A DNA stretch of 64,000 nt from Thermoplasmatales archaeon BRNA1. GTDB taxonomy: Archaea; Thermoplasmatota; Thermoplasmata; Methanomassiliicoccales; Methanomethylophilaceae. Below are positions 31,549 to 39,146 of the stretch, in pieces. Under the pieces are notes generated by a model. The model saw nothing but the letters and a program-made list of their open reading frames with translations, did not search any database and had not been told where the DNA came from. The DNA lies in assembly GCA_000350305.1 (NCBI GenBank), contig CP002916.1, forward strand, positions 1 to 64,000, in the 5' to 3' direction. A program made the translations under genes and the position numbers. How positions within the stretch are numbered: the first letter of the stretch is position 1; each line of letters begins with the position of its first letter.

Positions 31549-31857
31549 ATGGATTGGACTATCTGGATGTTCCTCACCGTCGTCATCATCACCTTCGGAA
31601 TCACGATGATCGCGGCCGGAGCATTCTCTGCATACTTCGGAAAGGGTAAGAGCAAGGGATTCGGACTCCTTGTCGCCGCCATCGGCCTGATCGTCCTTAT
31701 CTTCTGGCTGTATCTCACCGTCTGGAGCGACATCACCCCGTTCTGCGACGTCAACACCTGGGACGTCATCTACGACGCCATCATCAACCTGATCGGAATC
31801 CTCATCGGAGCCCTGATCGCGGTTGGTATCTTCCTCGTGACCGTCATCAAGTCCTGA
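31549..31857 (+). CDS. small membrane protein, three predicted spans
   Basis: 102 residues with three hydrophobic helices (about 5-27, 38-60, 76-98), short polar loops (GKGKSKG) and an extracellular-looking WSDITPFCDVNTWD segment. I recognise no family. It stands alone between a structured leader and a strong terminator, and its codon use is highly adapted, suggesting strong expression. Confidence 0.75.
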   Translation: MDWTIWMFLTVVIITFGITMIAAGAFSAYFGKGKSKGFGLLVAAIGLIVLIFWLYLTVWSDITPFCDVNTWDVIYDAIINLIGILIGALIAVGIFLVTVIKS

Positions 31858-31876
31858 GCGGCCTGAAACTCTAACC

Positions 31877-31910
31877 GGGGAGGGCATGCCCTCCCCTTCA
31901 CTTCCTTCTT
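31877..31910 (+). terminator. terminator after the small membrane protein
   Basis: The 20-bp palindrome GGGGAGGGCATGCCCTCCCC is followed by a pyrimidine-rich tract ending cttttcc. Confidence 0.65.
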
Positions 31911-31957
31911 TTCCCGTGCGTGCGAGAGATTAATTATCCGTTTGCTGGTGTTCCCTT

Positions 31958-32443
31958 ATGGCCAAGGCATTCATCATCATGGGGAGCAAGAGCGATTTCG
32001 AGGTCGCCTCGAAAGCCATCAAGGTCCTCAAGAAGTTCGGAGTGGATTTCGACATCGCGGTCTCCTCCGCGCACCGCACCCCCGAGCGTACCCAGACTCT
32101 AGTTACCAACAGCGATGCCGACGTTTTCATCGCGATTGCTGGACTCTCCGCGGCGCTGCCCGGGGTCATCGCTTCCTTCACAACAAAACCCGTCATCGGC
32201 GTCCCCGTCAAGGGCGACCTGAACTACGATGCCCTGCTTTCGATCGTCCAGATGCCTCCGGGAATCCCGGTCGCATGTGTCGGACTCGGGAGGGCCGACA
32301 ACGCGGCCACCCTAGCAGCGGAGATCATGGCACTCAAGGACCCCGCACTCGGGAAGAAGCTGCAGGAGGACCGTCTGGCACAGGCAGAGAAGGTCTCCAA
32401 GGACTCCGTCTCCGTGGTCGAGGAAGCGAAGAAGGTCGAGTGA
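31958..32443 (+). CDS. purE: phosphoribosylaminoimidazole carboxylase, PurE
   Basis: Purine synthesis enzyme interconverting carboxyaminoimidazole ribonucleotides (161 residues). Characteristic segments are [16 protein letters not shown] and the glycine-rich [10 protein letters not shown]. No PurK is adjacent. It ends 1 nt before the GMP synthase subunit gene, forming a purine operon. Confidence 0.94.
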   Translation: MAKAFIIMGSKSDFEVASKAIKVLKKFGVDFDIAVSSAHRTPERTQTLVTNSDADVFIAIAGLSAALPGVIASFTTKPVIGVPVKGDLNYDALLSIVQMPPGIPVACVGLGRADNAATLAAEIMALKDPALGKKLQEDRLAQAEKVSKDSVSVVEEAKKVE

Positions 32444-32444
32444 C

Positions 32445-33407
32445 ATGACCGGATTCTTCGACGAGGAGGGCTTCATCGAGGAGGCCCTCGAGATGATCAA
32501 TTCCTCCGTCCCTTCGGATGCAAAGGCGATCATCGCCTGCTCGGGAGGGGTGGACAGCATGGTGGCTGCGACCATCGCATCCAAAGCGATCGGCGACAGG
32601 CTCCTCGCCATCTATGTCGACAGCGGGCTCATGAGGAAGGGCGAGACCGAGGAGGTCGAGGCCATGATGAAGCACATGGGCATCAACTACAGGGTGGCCC
32701 GTGTGGCCGATGAGTACTTCGAGGCCCTCAAGGGGGTCACCGACCCCGAGGAGAAGAGGAAGATTATCGGGGAGAAGTTCATCCGCGTCTTCGAGCGTTA
32801 CGCCAAGGAGTTCGGCGCCACCTATCTCTTCCAGGGAACCATCGCCCCGGACTGGATCGAGTCCGGCGACGGTGTCAGGGACACCATCAAGTCGCACCAC
32901 AACGTGGGAGGTCTCCCGAAGGATCTGGGAATGACCCTCGTCGAACCGCTCAGGGACCTGTACAAGGACGAAGTCAGGCAGGTCGCCAGGAAACTGGGCG
33001 TCGAGGCATCCGAGAGGCAGCCGTTCCCCGGACCCGCACTCGCGGTAAGATGTCTTGGGGAGGTCACCCCCGAGAAGATCGAGGTCGTTCGCGAGGCATG
33101 TTTCATCGTCGAGGACGAGATCGCCAAGGCCGCAGGCAGCGGGGAGACCGTCCGCCCGTGGCAGTACTTCGCGGTCCTTCTCCCCACCAAGACCGTGGGG
33201 GTCCAGGGAGACAGAAGGGCATACGGGTACACCATCGCCGTCCGCGCCGTGGATTCCGTCGACGGTATGACCGCCACATTCTCCAGGCTTCCGCTTGAGG
33301 TCCTGAACAGGATCTCCGTGAGGATCACCGACACCATGAAGAGTCAGGTCAACCGCGTGGTTTACGACATCACATCGAAGCCTCCGGCGACCGTCGAATG
33401 GGAATGA
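32445..33407 (+). CDS. guaAb: GMP synthase subunit B (ATP pyrophosphatase)
   Basis: ATP-dependent amination of XMP to GMP, using ammonia from the separate glutaminase subunit. The 320-residue product has the PP-loop [11 protein letters not shown] near residue 30 and a C-terminal dimerisation domain ([20 protein letters not shown]). Archaea often split GMP synthase in two; here the glutaminase lies 600 bases on, after a MarR gene. Start ATG 32445 is coupled to purE. Confidence 0.94.
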   Translation: MTGFFDEEGFIEEALEMINSSVPSDAKAIIACSGGVDSMVAATIASKAIGDRLLAIYVDSGLMRKGETEEVEAMMKHMGINYRVARVADEYFEALKGVTDPEEKRKIIGEKFIRVFERYAKEFGATYLFQGTIAPDWIESGDGVRDTIKSHHNVGGLPKDLGMTLVEPLRDLYKDEVRQVARKLGVEASERQPFPGPALAVRCLGEVTPEKIEVVREACFIVEDEIAKAAGSGETVRPWQYFAVLLPTKTVGVQGDRRAYGYTIAVRAVDSVDGMTATFSRLPLEVLNRISVRITDTMKSQVNRVVYDITSKPPATVEWE

Positions 33408-33415
33408 AACTATTC

Positions 33416-33445
33416 GGCCGGCATCGAGCCGGCCTGTATCTTTCC
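33416..33445 (+). terminator. terminator of the purE-GMP synthase B operon
   Basis: GGCCGGC-ATCGA-GCCGGCC hairpin followed by tgtatctttcc; the T-run is weak. Confidence 0.5.
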
Positions 33446-33516
33446 GCGGATACACATCCTGATTGTGTAAGGACACATACCCAGATAGAATCATTTACCA
33501 TCCCAACCCTTTTAAG

Positions 33517-33531
33517 CTAACCGCCCGTTAG
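33517..33531. promoter_or_regulatory. putative MarR operator
   Basis: CTAAC-CGCCC-GTTAG lies between a TATA-like ttttaag (33509-33515) and the marR start, where bound repressor would block initiation. The sequence resembles the half-sites of many MarR operators. Confidence 0.45.
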
Positions 33532-33547
33532 TTTATAAGGGATAGAA

Positions 33548-33991
33548 ATGGCCGGGGTCAGTGAGAAGTATGAACGCCTTTTGCTCGATAATCAGTTGTG
33601 CTTCCCGCTGTACGCCTGCGCGAGGAAGGTCGTCAGCGACTACACACCGCTCCTGAAGCCCCTCGGCATAACATATACCCAATACATCGTCTTCATGGTC
33701 CTCTGGGAGAGGGACGACCTTTCCATCGGCGAGATCTGCGAGAGGCTGAACCTGGACAACGGCACGCTGACCCCCCTGCTGAAGAAGATGGAGTCCAACG
33801 GGTTCATCAACCGCACCCGCAGCAAGAGCGACGAGAGGGTCATCAGGGTAACCCTAACCGACAAGGGGAAGGAGCTCCGCGAGAAGGCGGTCTCAGTCCC
33901 AGTATCGATGAGGCAGTGCCTGCACGCGCTCACCGATGAGGAGATCAAGCAGATGTATGTCCTCCTGTACAAGCTGCTGAACAGCGACTGA
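33548..33991 (+). CDS. MarR-family transcriptional regulator
   Basis: 147-residue winged-helix dimer. The recognition helix lies in LSIGEICERLNLDNGTLTPLLKKMESNGFINR and the wing in RSKSDERVIRVTLTDKG. The single-Cys arrangement near the N terminus (NQLCFPLYACARKV) recalls OhrR/MgrA-type redox sensors, whose N-terminal Cys reacts with peroxides. That is family inference only. It sits between the two GMP synthase genes, with its own promoter. Confidence 0.9.
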   Translation: MAGVSEKYERLLLDNQLCFPLYACARKVVSDYTPLLKPLGITYTQYIVFMVLWERDDLSIGEICERLNLDNGTLTPLLKKMESNGFINRTRSKSDERVIRVTLTDKGKELREKAVSVPVSMRQCLHALTDEEIKQMYVLLYKLLNSD

Positions 33992-34034
33992 CCCCATCCC
34001 ACAGTTTAAGAACGGGTTTTCTTTTGTGGATAGC

Positions 34035-34610
34035 ATGAAGGTCTATGTCGTTGATAACGGCGGACAGTGGACGCACCGCGAGTGGCGCGTGCTGAAATAC
34101 CTGAAGGTCGAGACCAAGATCATCCCCAACACCACCCCGTTCGAGGAGATCTCCGACCTGGACGGTCTCATCCTCTCCGGAGGCGCCCCCAACGTGGCCT
34201 GCGACGGAGACAGGATGGGCAACAACGCCGAGTACATAGACAGGGCGACCTTCCCCGTTTTCGGCATCTGCGCCGGAATGCAGTACATGTGCCAGCACTT
34301 CGGTTCCCAGCTCGGCCCGGCGGATATGCCGGAGTTCGGGGAGGTGAAGCTTAAGGTCTCCGACCATTCCGACCTCTTCAAGAACGTCCCCGACGAGTTC
34401 ACCGTCTGGGGTTCCCACAACGACGAAGTCAAGCAGGTCCCCCCGGGATTCAGGCTCACCGCCTCGTCCCCCTCATGCAGGGTCGAGGGGGTCGCCTGCA
34501 TCGACAGGCCGCTTTTCGGGGTACAGTTCCACCCAGAGGTGGAGAACACCGAGCACGGGGCAGAGATCTTCCAGAATTTCCTGGAAATCATCAGGTCCCA
34601 GAGACAGTGA
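34035..34610 (+). CDS. guaAa: GMP synthase subunit A (glutamine amidotransferase)
   Basis: Class I glutaminase supplying ammonia to subunit B (191 residues). The nucleophile Cys is in GICAGMQYM, the oxyanion region in LSGGAPN, and the catalytic His/Glu in FHPEVENT. ATG 34035 is preferred over GTG 34026. A TATA-like gtttaaga (34002-34009) suggests a near-leaderless message. It is separated from subunit B by marR. Confidence 0.93.
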   Translation: MKVYVVDNGGQWTHREWRVLKYLKVETKIIPNTTPFEEISDLDGLILSGGAPNVACDGDRMGNNAEYIDRATFPVFGICAGMQYMCQHFGSQLGPADMPEFGEVKLKVSDHSDLFKNVPDEFTVWGSHNDEVKQVPPGFRLTASSPSCRVEGVACIDRPLFGVQFHPEVENTEHGAEIFQNFLEIIRSQRQ

Positions 34611-34620
34611 GAAAACATAT

Positions 34621-34645
34621 TGCCCCCTCGAAGGGGGCAGATTTT
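34621..34645. terminator. bidirectional terminator between guaA and UPF0147
   Basis: TGCCCCCT-CGA-AGGGGGCA is followed by gatttt on the plus strand and by a T-run on the minus strand. Confidence 0.65.
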
Positions 34646-34658
34646 GAAAATAAAAGTT

Positions 34659-34916
34659 TCAAGCACTCTTGCCGAGCATCTCGAGCTGGCTGAGGATCTG
34701 CCAGATCAGGGAGCGGGCGTGCATGGGGATGTTGGGGTCGTTGGCCAGGTCGTCAAGGATGTTCATAGCGCCTGCGCAGCGGACATCGAGCGCATCGCTG
34801 GTGTCGAGGAGCCTTGCCTTGGCATCGGTCGCTCCCTTCCTGATGTTCCTGGGAACGGAGTTGTCGTCAGCCAACATATCCATAGCGTCAGTAACCTGTT
34901 TGACCTTGTCTGCCAT
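34659..34916 (-). CDS. UPF0147 family protein
   Basis: 85-residue helical protein of the archaeal UPF0147 family (MADKVKQVTDAMDMLADD...RNIRKGATDAK). The function is uncharacterised. ATG 34916 is chosen; the longer in-frame extension is low-complexity and overlaps the upstream small gene. It is co-transcribed with that gene, 16 bases apart. Confidence 0.85.
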   Translation of the reverse strand: MADKVKQVTDAMDMLADDNSVPRNIRKGATDAKARLLDTSDALDVRCAGAMNILDDLANDPNIPMHARSLIWQILSQLEMLGKSA

Positions 34917-34932
34917 TTGAATCACCACGGGT

Positions 34933-35097
34933 TCATGCGAGGTCGAACTCTTCCTGCAGATCGGAGTAGAGCTGCTCGAGGACTTCCTCGAAGTTGTTCG
35001 ACTTGTATTCCCTGGTCCCGCCGAAGTCGCTCTGGATTCTTGCCACGAAGTTGTTGTTGTCCTTAACAATCTCGACATTGCACAGATGTTCTTCCAT
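34933..35097 (-). CDS. 54-residue hypothetical protein upstream of UPF0147
   Basis: A short gene supported by a strong ribosome site (aaaggaggttgaatt before ATG 35097), coding-like codon use and operon position. The product begins MEEHLCNVEIV and ends LQEEFDLA. The pattern is two beta strands (NVEIVKDNNNFVARIQS), a turn, then a helix (NNFEEVLEQLYSDLQEEF). No family recognised. Confidence 0.75.
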   Translation of the reverse strand: MEEHLCNVEIVKDNNNFVARIQSDFGGTREYKSNNFEEVLEQLYSDLQEEFDLA

Positions 35098-35220
35098 AAT
35101 TCAACCTCCTTTGCAGGATTCCTTGTGTACCTATCTGCACCTCTTATTTAACGATTGTCGGATACTCAGCGGTCGCGGAAATCCCTCTGGAACGGTATCT
35201 CAATCAATCCAATTGTGCGG

Positions 35221-35250
35221 GAAGTGCCTGCGGGTGCACTTCTTTATTAA
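35221..35250 (+). terminator. terminator-like hairpin in a divergent intergenic region
   Basis: GAAGTGC-N8-GCACTTC is followed by tttatt. It lies upstream of genes on both sides, so it has no gene of its own to terminate. It might end a short RNA from the 35111-35220 stretch, or attenuate upstream transcription. Confidence 0.35.
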
Positions 35251-35269
35251 AGTAGAGAGCAGGCAAAGG

Positions 35270-35382
35270 TTTATTATAAGGGTGGTTTGTAGGGGGACTT
35301 GCTTATTCGCTGCTGTTAGTGGTAACGAACGAGCGTATATCGGTCTCCGGGCTTCTGCCGGAGACTGCGGAAGGATAAGGAT
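35270..35382 (+). promoter_or_regulatory. secE-spt5-rpl11 promoter and structured leader
   Basis: The TATA element tttattata (35270-35278) predicts a start near 35302 and a leader of about 80 nt. The leader contains the strong hairpin GTCTCCGG-N7-CCGGAGAC (35343-35365). The ribosome site (ggaaggataagg) follows 5 nt later. Leaders this long are unusual beside the near-leaderless genes of this window and suggest post-transcriptional control. Confidence 0.5.
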
Positions 35383-35616
35383 ATGGCAGACGAAGCAGCA
35401 GGGAGCGGAGCCGCACAGGACTTCCAGGATGAACTGGATTCCAAGATCAGCGGATTCGGCAAAGGCAAGTACGGCAGAATCCTGCAGATGGCCCACACCC
35501 CGGACAAGGAGGAGTTCATCAAGACCTCCAAGATTTCGGCTATCGGAATCATCGTCCTGGGAGCGCTCGGCTTCTTCATCATGTGGCTCATGACCTACCT
35601 TCCAGACTACTTCTGA
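35383..35616 (+). CDS. secE: protein translocase subunit SecE (Sec61 gamma)
   Basis: Small Sec translocon subunit (77 residues) with an amphipathic helix (GKYGRILQMAHTPDKEEF) followed by one transmembrane helix (about 50-71). The order secE-spt5-L11 is the classical archaeal arrangement. An Ala/Gly-rich N-terminal tail precedes the conserved core. Confidence 0.9.
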   Translation: MADEAAGSGAAQDFQDELDSKISGFGKGKYGRILQMAHTPDKEEFIKTSKISAIGIIVLGALGFFIMWLMTYLPDYF

Positions 35617-35629
35617 ACGGTGATAATAG

Positions 35630-36454
35630 ATGTCTGACACAACTGGTGGCCCAACGTTCTCCGGCGACAGCGGCATCAAGGAGGTCCACGCCGGTAAGGC
35701 AGTCAAGTGGGACTTCGAGGTTTCCGCAGGCGCAGCAAAGGCCGACTTCGAATTCAGCGTCGTCGCCTCCGATCCCGACATGGGACCCGAGTGGAGCATC
35801 ACCCTCTTTGACTCGGTCGGAAGCATCCTCTGGGATAACTTCCGCTCCAAGCCCAAGGTCACGGTGGACTTCCCCGGAAAGAGCGGCAAACTGCTGACCC
35901 TCGAGGTCATCTGCCCCAAGGGAGCTAGGTACGACGAGAGCGTCAACATCGAGATCACCGCAAAGTCTGATGCCGGAGAGGCCTCGCAGCACTTCGGCGC
36001 CGCTGCCAGACAGTCCATTGTGATTCTCAAAACCCAGATGGACCAGGAGAAGGTCGTCGTACAGAGTCTTATCGCCAAGGCAGACCAGGGAGAGAAGGAC
36101 ATCTATGCCGTCCTCAGCCCTGCCGGAATGAGGGGTTATGTGTTCGTCGAAGGGATGAACACCGACCGTATGCACGAGAAGACCCGTGATATCAAGAAAG
36201 CTCGCGCCTTCATCGACGGAGAGGTCTCGATAGAGGAGATTAGTAACTACCTCTACCCCGTCTCCGCGGTCATAGGTATCGAAGAGGGAGACATCGTGGA
36301 ACTTGTCAACGGCCCGTTCAAGGGCGAGAAGGCAAGGGTCACCAAGATCGACGAGACCAAGGAGGAGATCACCGTTGAGCTCGTCGACGCCATGGTCCCC
36401 ATCCCCGTTACCGTCAAAGGCGACAGCGTCAGATTAATCGAGAAGGAGAATTGA
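35630..36454 (+). CDS. spt5: transcription elongation factor Spt5 with an extra N-terminal domain
   Basis: Processivity factor that clamps RNA polymerase. The C-terminal part (about 127-274) is the normal archaeal Spt5: an NGN domain (QKSIVILKT-like start, DIYAVLSPAGMRGYVFVEG) and a KOW motif (EEGDIVELVNGPFKGEKARVTKID). It is preceded by about 125 residues that ordinary archaeal Spt5 (about 150 residues) lacks. These are beta-rich and immunoglobulin-like in pattern, with WDFEVSAG, FEFSVVASDPDMGPEWSITLFD and TLEVICPKGARYDE. The gene neighbourhood is standard, so this is a fusion, not a paralogue. Confidence 0.93.
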   Translation: MSDTTGGPTFSGDSGIKEVHAGKAVKWDFEVSAGAAKADFEFSVVASDPDMGPEWSITLFDSVGSILWDNFRSKPKVTVDFPGKSGKLLTLEVICPKGARYDESVNIEITAKSDAGEASQHFGAAARQSIVILKTQMDQEKVVVQSLIAKADQGEKDIYAVLSPAGMRGYVFVEGMNTDRMHEKTRDIKKARAFIDGEVSIEEISNYLYPVSAVIGIEEGDIVELVNGPFKGEKARVTKIDETKEEITVELVDAMVPIPVTVKGDSVRLIEKEN

Positions 36455-36456
36455 AT

Positions 36457-36936
36457 ATGGCAGTAGATACTGTAGAGGCACTGGTGGACGGCGGCAAGGC
36501 CACGGCAGGACCGCCGCTCGGACCCGCACTCGGTCCCAAAGGCGTTAACATCGGCCAGATCATCGCAAAGATCAACGAGAAGACCAAGGCATTCGAGGGA
36601 ATGAAGGTCCCCGTCAAGATCCTCATCAACCCCGACAAGACCTTCGACGTGAAGGTCGGAACCCCGCCCGTGTCCGCTCTCATCAAGAACGAGCTCGGAA
36701 TCTCCAAAGAATCCGGAAACCCCAAGACCGAGATCGTCGGAAACCTTTCTGTCGACCAGATCAAGAAGATCGCGGCCCAGAAGCAGGACTCCCTCCTCGG
36801 AGCTACCGAGAAGGCACGTGTCCTCGAGGTCGCCGGAAACTGCGTTTCCTGCGGAGTCACCGTCGACGGCAAGGCCCCCAAGCAGTTCCAGAAGGACGTC
36901 AAGGCCGGCATGTACGACGATCAGCTCGAGCACTGA
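36457..36936 (+). CDS. rpl11: 50S ribosomal protein L11
   Basis: Binds the GTPase-associated centre of 23S rRNA (159 residues). The N-terminal motif GGKATAGPPLGPALGPKGVNIGQI is unmistakable, and the archaeal C-terminal tail is present. ATG 36457 follows agaaggagaattgaat. It is the last gene of the secE operon and is followed by a strong terminator. Confidence 0.96.
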   Translation: MAVDTVEALVDGGKATAGPPLGPALGPKGVNIGQIIAKINEKTKAFEGMKVPVKILINPDKTFDVKVGTPPVSALIKNELGISKESGNPKTEIVGNLSVDQIKKIAAQKQDSLLGATEKARVLEVAGNCVSCGVTVDGKAPKQFQKDVKAGMYDDQLEH

Positions 36937-36950
36937 TCGATAAACTTCAC

Positions 36951-36977
36951 ACCGGGGACTCTTCCCCGGTTACTTTT
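36951..36977 (+). terminator. terminator between L11 and L1
   Basis: ACCGGGGA-CTCT-TCCCCGGT followed by tactttttcc. It separates L11 from the L1-L10-L12 operon. Confidence 0.75.
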
Positions 36978-36983
36978 TCCTTG

Positions 36984-37077
36984 CTATATAATAAAGGTTT
37001 ATATACTCCCCATTGTTAGCGGTCTTGCTCGTAGGAGAAACCGAAAGGTTTCGCTAACACTACGAGGAGGAATTGTA
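36984..37077 (+). promoter_or_regulatory. L1-L10-L12 promoter and structured leader, candidate L1 autoregulatory site
   Basis: Two TATA-like elements occur (36984-36993 and 36998-37005). The leader can form CTCGTAG/CTACGAG (37028-37034 with 37060-37066), capped by GAAACC-GAAA-GGTTTC (37037-37052). The bulged loop between them has 2 nt on one side and 7 nt (GCTAACA) on the other. The 3' arm of the outer stem abuts the GAGGAGG ribosome site. A competing 8-bp pairing, TGTTAGCG (37014-37021) with CGCTAACA (37052-37059), gives a switch or pseudoknot. Archaeal L1 is known to repress its own mRNA through rRNA-like asymmetric loops. Confidence 0.55.
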
Positions 37078-37716
37078 TTGGCAGAAAAACCAACCGTAAT
37101 GGCTGTGCAGAAGGCACTGGAAAGTGCAAAGAAGCGCAAATTCGTTGAAACGGTTGAGTTGGCCGTCAACCTCAGGGACATTGACCTCACCCTCCCCAAG
37201 AACCGTATCCAGGAGGACATCGTTCTCCCCAAGGGACGCGGGAAGGCAGTCAAAGTCACTGTGATTGGCGGTGGCGAACTAGCCCTGAAAGCCAAGGACG
37301 TTGCTGACCTTGTGATCGGCCCCGACGAGATCGGAGCCCTCGCAGACAACAAGAAACAGGCTAAGAAGGTCGCTAACGACACCGAGTTCTTTATCGCTGA
37401 GGCACCTCTGATGGCTCAGGTCGGTAAGAGGCTCGGTACCGTTCTCGGTCCCCGCGGAAAGATGCCGAAGCCGATCGCACCCGGAGCAGATCCGTCTGCG
37501 ATGATCGACAACCTCCGCAAGTCTGTTACTGTCCGTACGAAAGACCATAAGACTTTCCACGTTCCCGTCGGAACCGTCGAAATGTCCGCAGAGGACATCG
37601 CTGAGAACATCGATGTCGTCATGAGCCGTGTTATTGGACACCTTGAGAAAGGAAAACACAACATCGACTCCGTGTACATTAAGACCTCCATGGGACCGTC
37701 TGAGAGGCTGATGTGA
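37078..37716 (+). CDS. rpl1: 50S ribosomal protein L1
   Basis: L1-stalk protein of the large subunit (212 residues). Segments LGPRGKMPKPIAPGAD and KHNIDSVYIKTSMGP are characteristic. Translation starts at TTG 37078, set by gaggagg at 37064-37070. A weak start codon behind a strong ribosome site fits a translationally controlled gene. It heads the L1-L10-L12 operon. Confidence 0.95.
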   Translation: MAEKPTVMAVQKALESAKKRKFVETVELAVNLRDIDLTLPKNRIQEDIVLPKGRGKAVKVTVIGGGELALKAKDVADLVIGPDEIGALADNKKQAKKVANDTEFFIAEAPLMAQVGKRLGTVLGPRGKMPKPIAPGADPSAMIDNLRKSVTVRTKDHKTFHVPVGTVEMSAEDIAENIDVVMSRVIGHLEKGKHNIDSVYIKTSMGPSERLM

Positions 37717-37729
37717 GGAGGTCCAAGGT

Positions 37730-38734
37730 ATGGCACACGTTGCAAGTTGGAAGAAGGACGTCGTCGAAGAGATCGTCGCCGATATCAAGCAGTACCCGAC
37801 CATCGCAGTCGTGAATGTCGAGGGTATCGGTGCAACCCAGTTCCAGTCCATGCGTGCTGGACTGCGCGGACACGCCAAGATCAAGATGGCAAAGAACAAG
37901 CTTCTTGCCCTTGCTCTCCAGGAGGCCGCTGCAGAGAAGGCAGGCGTCGACCAGCTGGTTGATGCGATCGACGGACAGTGCGCGATCGTTGCCACGGACC
38001 TCAATCCGTTCAAGCTCTTCAACAAGCTCAAGGCAACCCAGACTCCCGCACCCGCCAGGGCCGGAACGGCCGCTCCCGAGGACATCGTCGTCCCCGAGGG
38101 ACCTACCCCGTTCGGACCTGGACCCATCATCGGCGAACTTCAGAAACTCGGGCTTCCTGCACAGATCATGGCAGGAAAAATCGTAATCAAGAAGGATACC
38201 ACCGTCGTCAAGAAGGGCGAAGAGATCTCCGCCGAACTTGCCGCGATGCTCCCCAAGCTGGAGATCCTTCCGTGCCTCGTCGGAATGAACGCGAAAGCGG
38301 TCTTCGGAGACGGAATCATCTACGCGAAGGAAGTCCTGGATATCCCCGAGGATTACTACTCGTCTATGTTCGCTACGGCCGCACACGACGCGCTCGCACT
38401 GGCAGTCGAGATCGCCTACCCGGCGAAGGAGACCATCGTGCCGCTCGTCCAGAAGGCGTACAGGCAGACCTATGCCCTGTCGCTCGAGGCCGCGATACCG
38501 ACCAAAGAGACAATTGGAGCGCTTTTTGCGAAGGCAGACTCTCAGATGCTTGCCCTTGCTTCTGCGTCCGGATTCACCAACGACGACATCGCTGGCAGGC
38601 TGAGTGCAGCCGCAGCAGCGCCGGTGGCCGCAGCAGAGCCCGCTAACGCGGAGCAAAAAGCAGAAGAAAACACCGAAGAGGAAGAGGTCAGCGAGGAAGA
38701 AGCCGCAGCTGGACTCAGCGCACTCTTCGGATGA
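37730..38734 (+). CDS. rpl10: 50S ribosomal protein L10 (P0)
   Basis: Stalk base protein (334 residues, archaeal P0 length) that carries the L12 dimers. It has an N-terminal rRNA-binding domain, a middle insertion domain (about 110-185) and C-terminal helices for L12. The acidic tail ends [18 protein letters not shown], shared with L12. It starts 13 nt after L1. Confidence 0.95.
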   Translation: MAHVASWKKDVVEEIVADIKQYPTIAVVNVEGIGATQFQSMRAGLRGHAKIKMAKNKLLALALQEAAAEKAGVDQLVDAIDGQCAIVATDLNPFKLFNKLKATQTPAPARAGTAAPEDIVVPEGPTPFGPGPIIGELQKLGLPAQIMAGKIVIKKDTTVVKKGEEISAELAAMLPKLEILPCLVGMNAKAVFGDGIIYAKEVLDIPEDYYSSMFATAAHDALALAVEIAYPAKETIVPLVQKAYRQTYALSLEAAIPTKETIGALFAKADSQMLALASASGFTNDDIAGRLSAAAAAPVAAAEPANAEQKAEENTEEEEVSEEEAAAGLSALFG

Positions 38735-38749
38735 ATGGAGATGAATGAA

Positions 38750-39061
38750 ATGCAGTATATCTACAGTGCAATGGTCCTCTACTCTGCTGGAAAAGAGATC
38801 ACGGAAGACGCCATCTCGGCTATCCTGACCGCAGCAGGCGCAGAGGTCGATGCCGCTAAAGTCAAGGCACTCGTTGCTTCCCTCGAGGGAGTCGACATCA
38901 AGGAGGCTATCGCTAACGCCGCCGTCGCCGCTCCCGCCGCCGCAGCCGCACCCGCAGCTGCCGCCGCAGCCGCACCCGCAGCTGAGGAGAAGAAGGAAGA
39001 GGAAGAGGAGGCTGTTTCCGAGGAGGAGGCAGCTGCCGGACTTTCCGCTCTCTTCGGATGA
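38750..39061 (+). CDS. rpl12: 50S ribosomal protein L12 (P1)
   Basis: Acidic stalk protein recruiting translational GTPases (about 103 residues). The N-terminal dimer helices begin [19 protein letters not shown] long Ala/Pro hinge (about 60-82) and the [13 protein letters not shown] tail follow. ATG 38750 gives the usual archaeal N terminus; ATG 38735 would add five residues and abuts the L10 stop. It is the last gene before a terminator. Confidence 0.94.
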   Translation: MQYIYSAMVLYSAGKEITEDAISAILTAAGAEVDAAKVKALVASLEGVDIKEAIANAAVAAPAAAAAPAAAAAAAPAAEEKKEEEEEAVSEEEAAAGLSALFG

Positions 39062-39104
39062 ACGGAATACTCTGACGGTATTGATTAAACGCCTTAACTT
39101 TCAA

Positions 39105-39135
39105 GCGGGGGTACTCCCCCGCAACACCTATTTTC
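39105..39135 (+). terminator. terminator of the L1-L10-L12 operon
   Basis: GCGGGGG-TACT-CCCCCGC, then aacacctatttt. Confidence 0.65.
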
Positions 39136-39146
39136 GAGGTCTCGGG

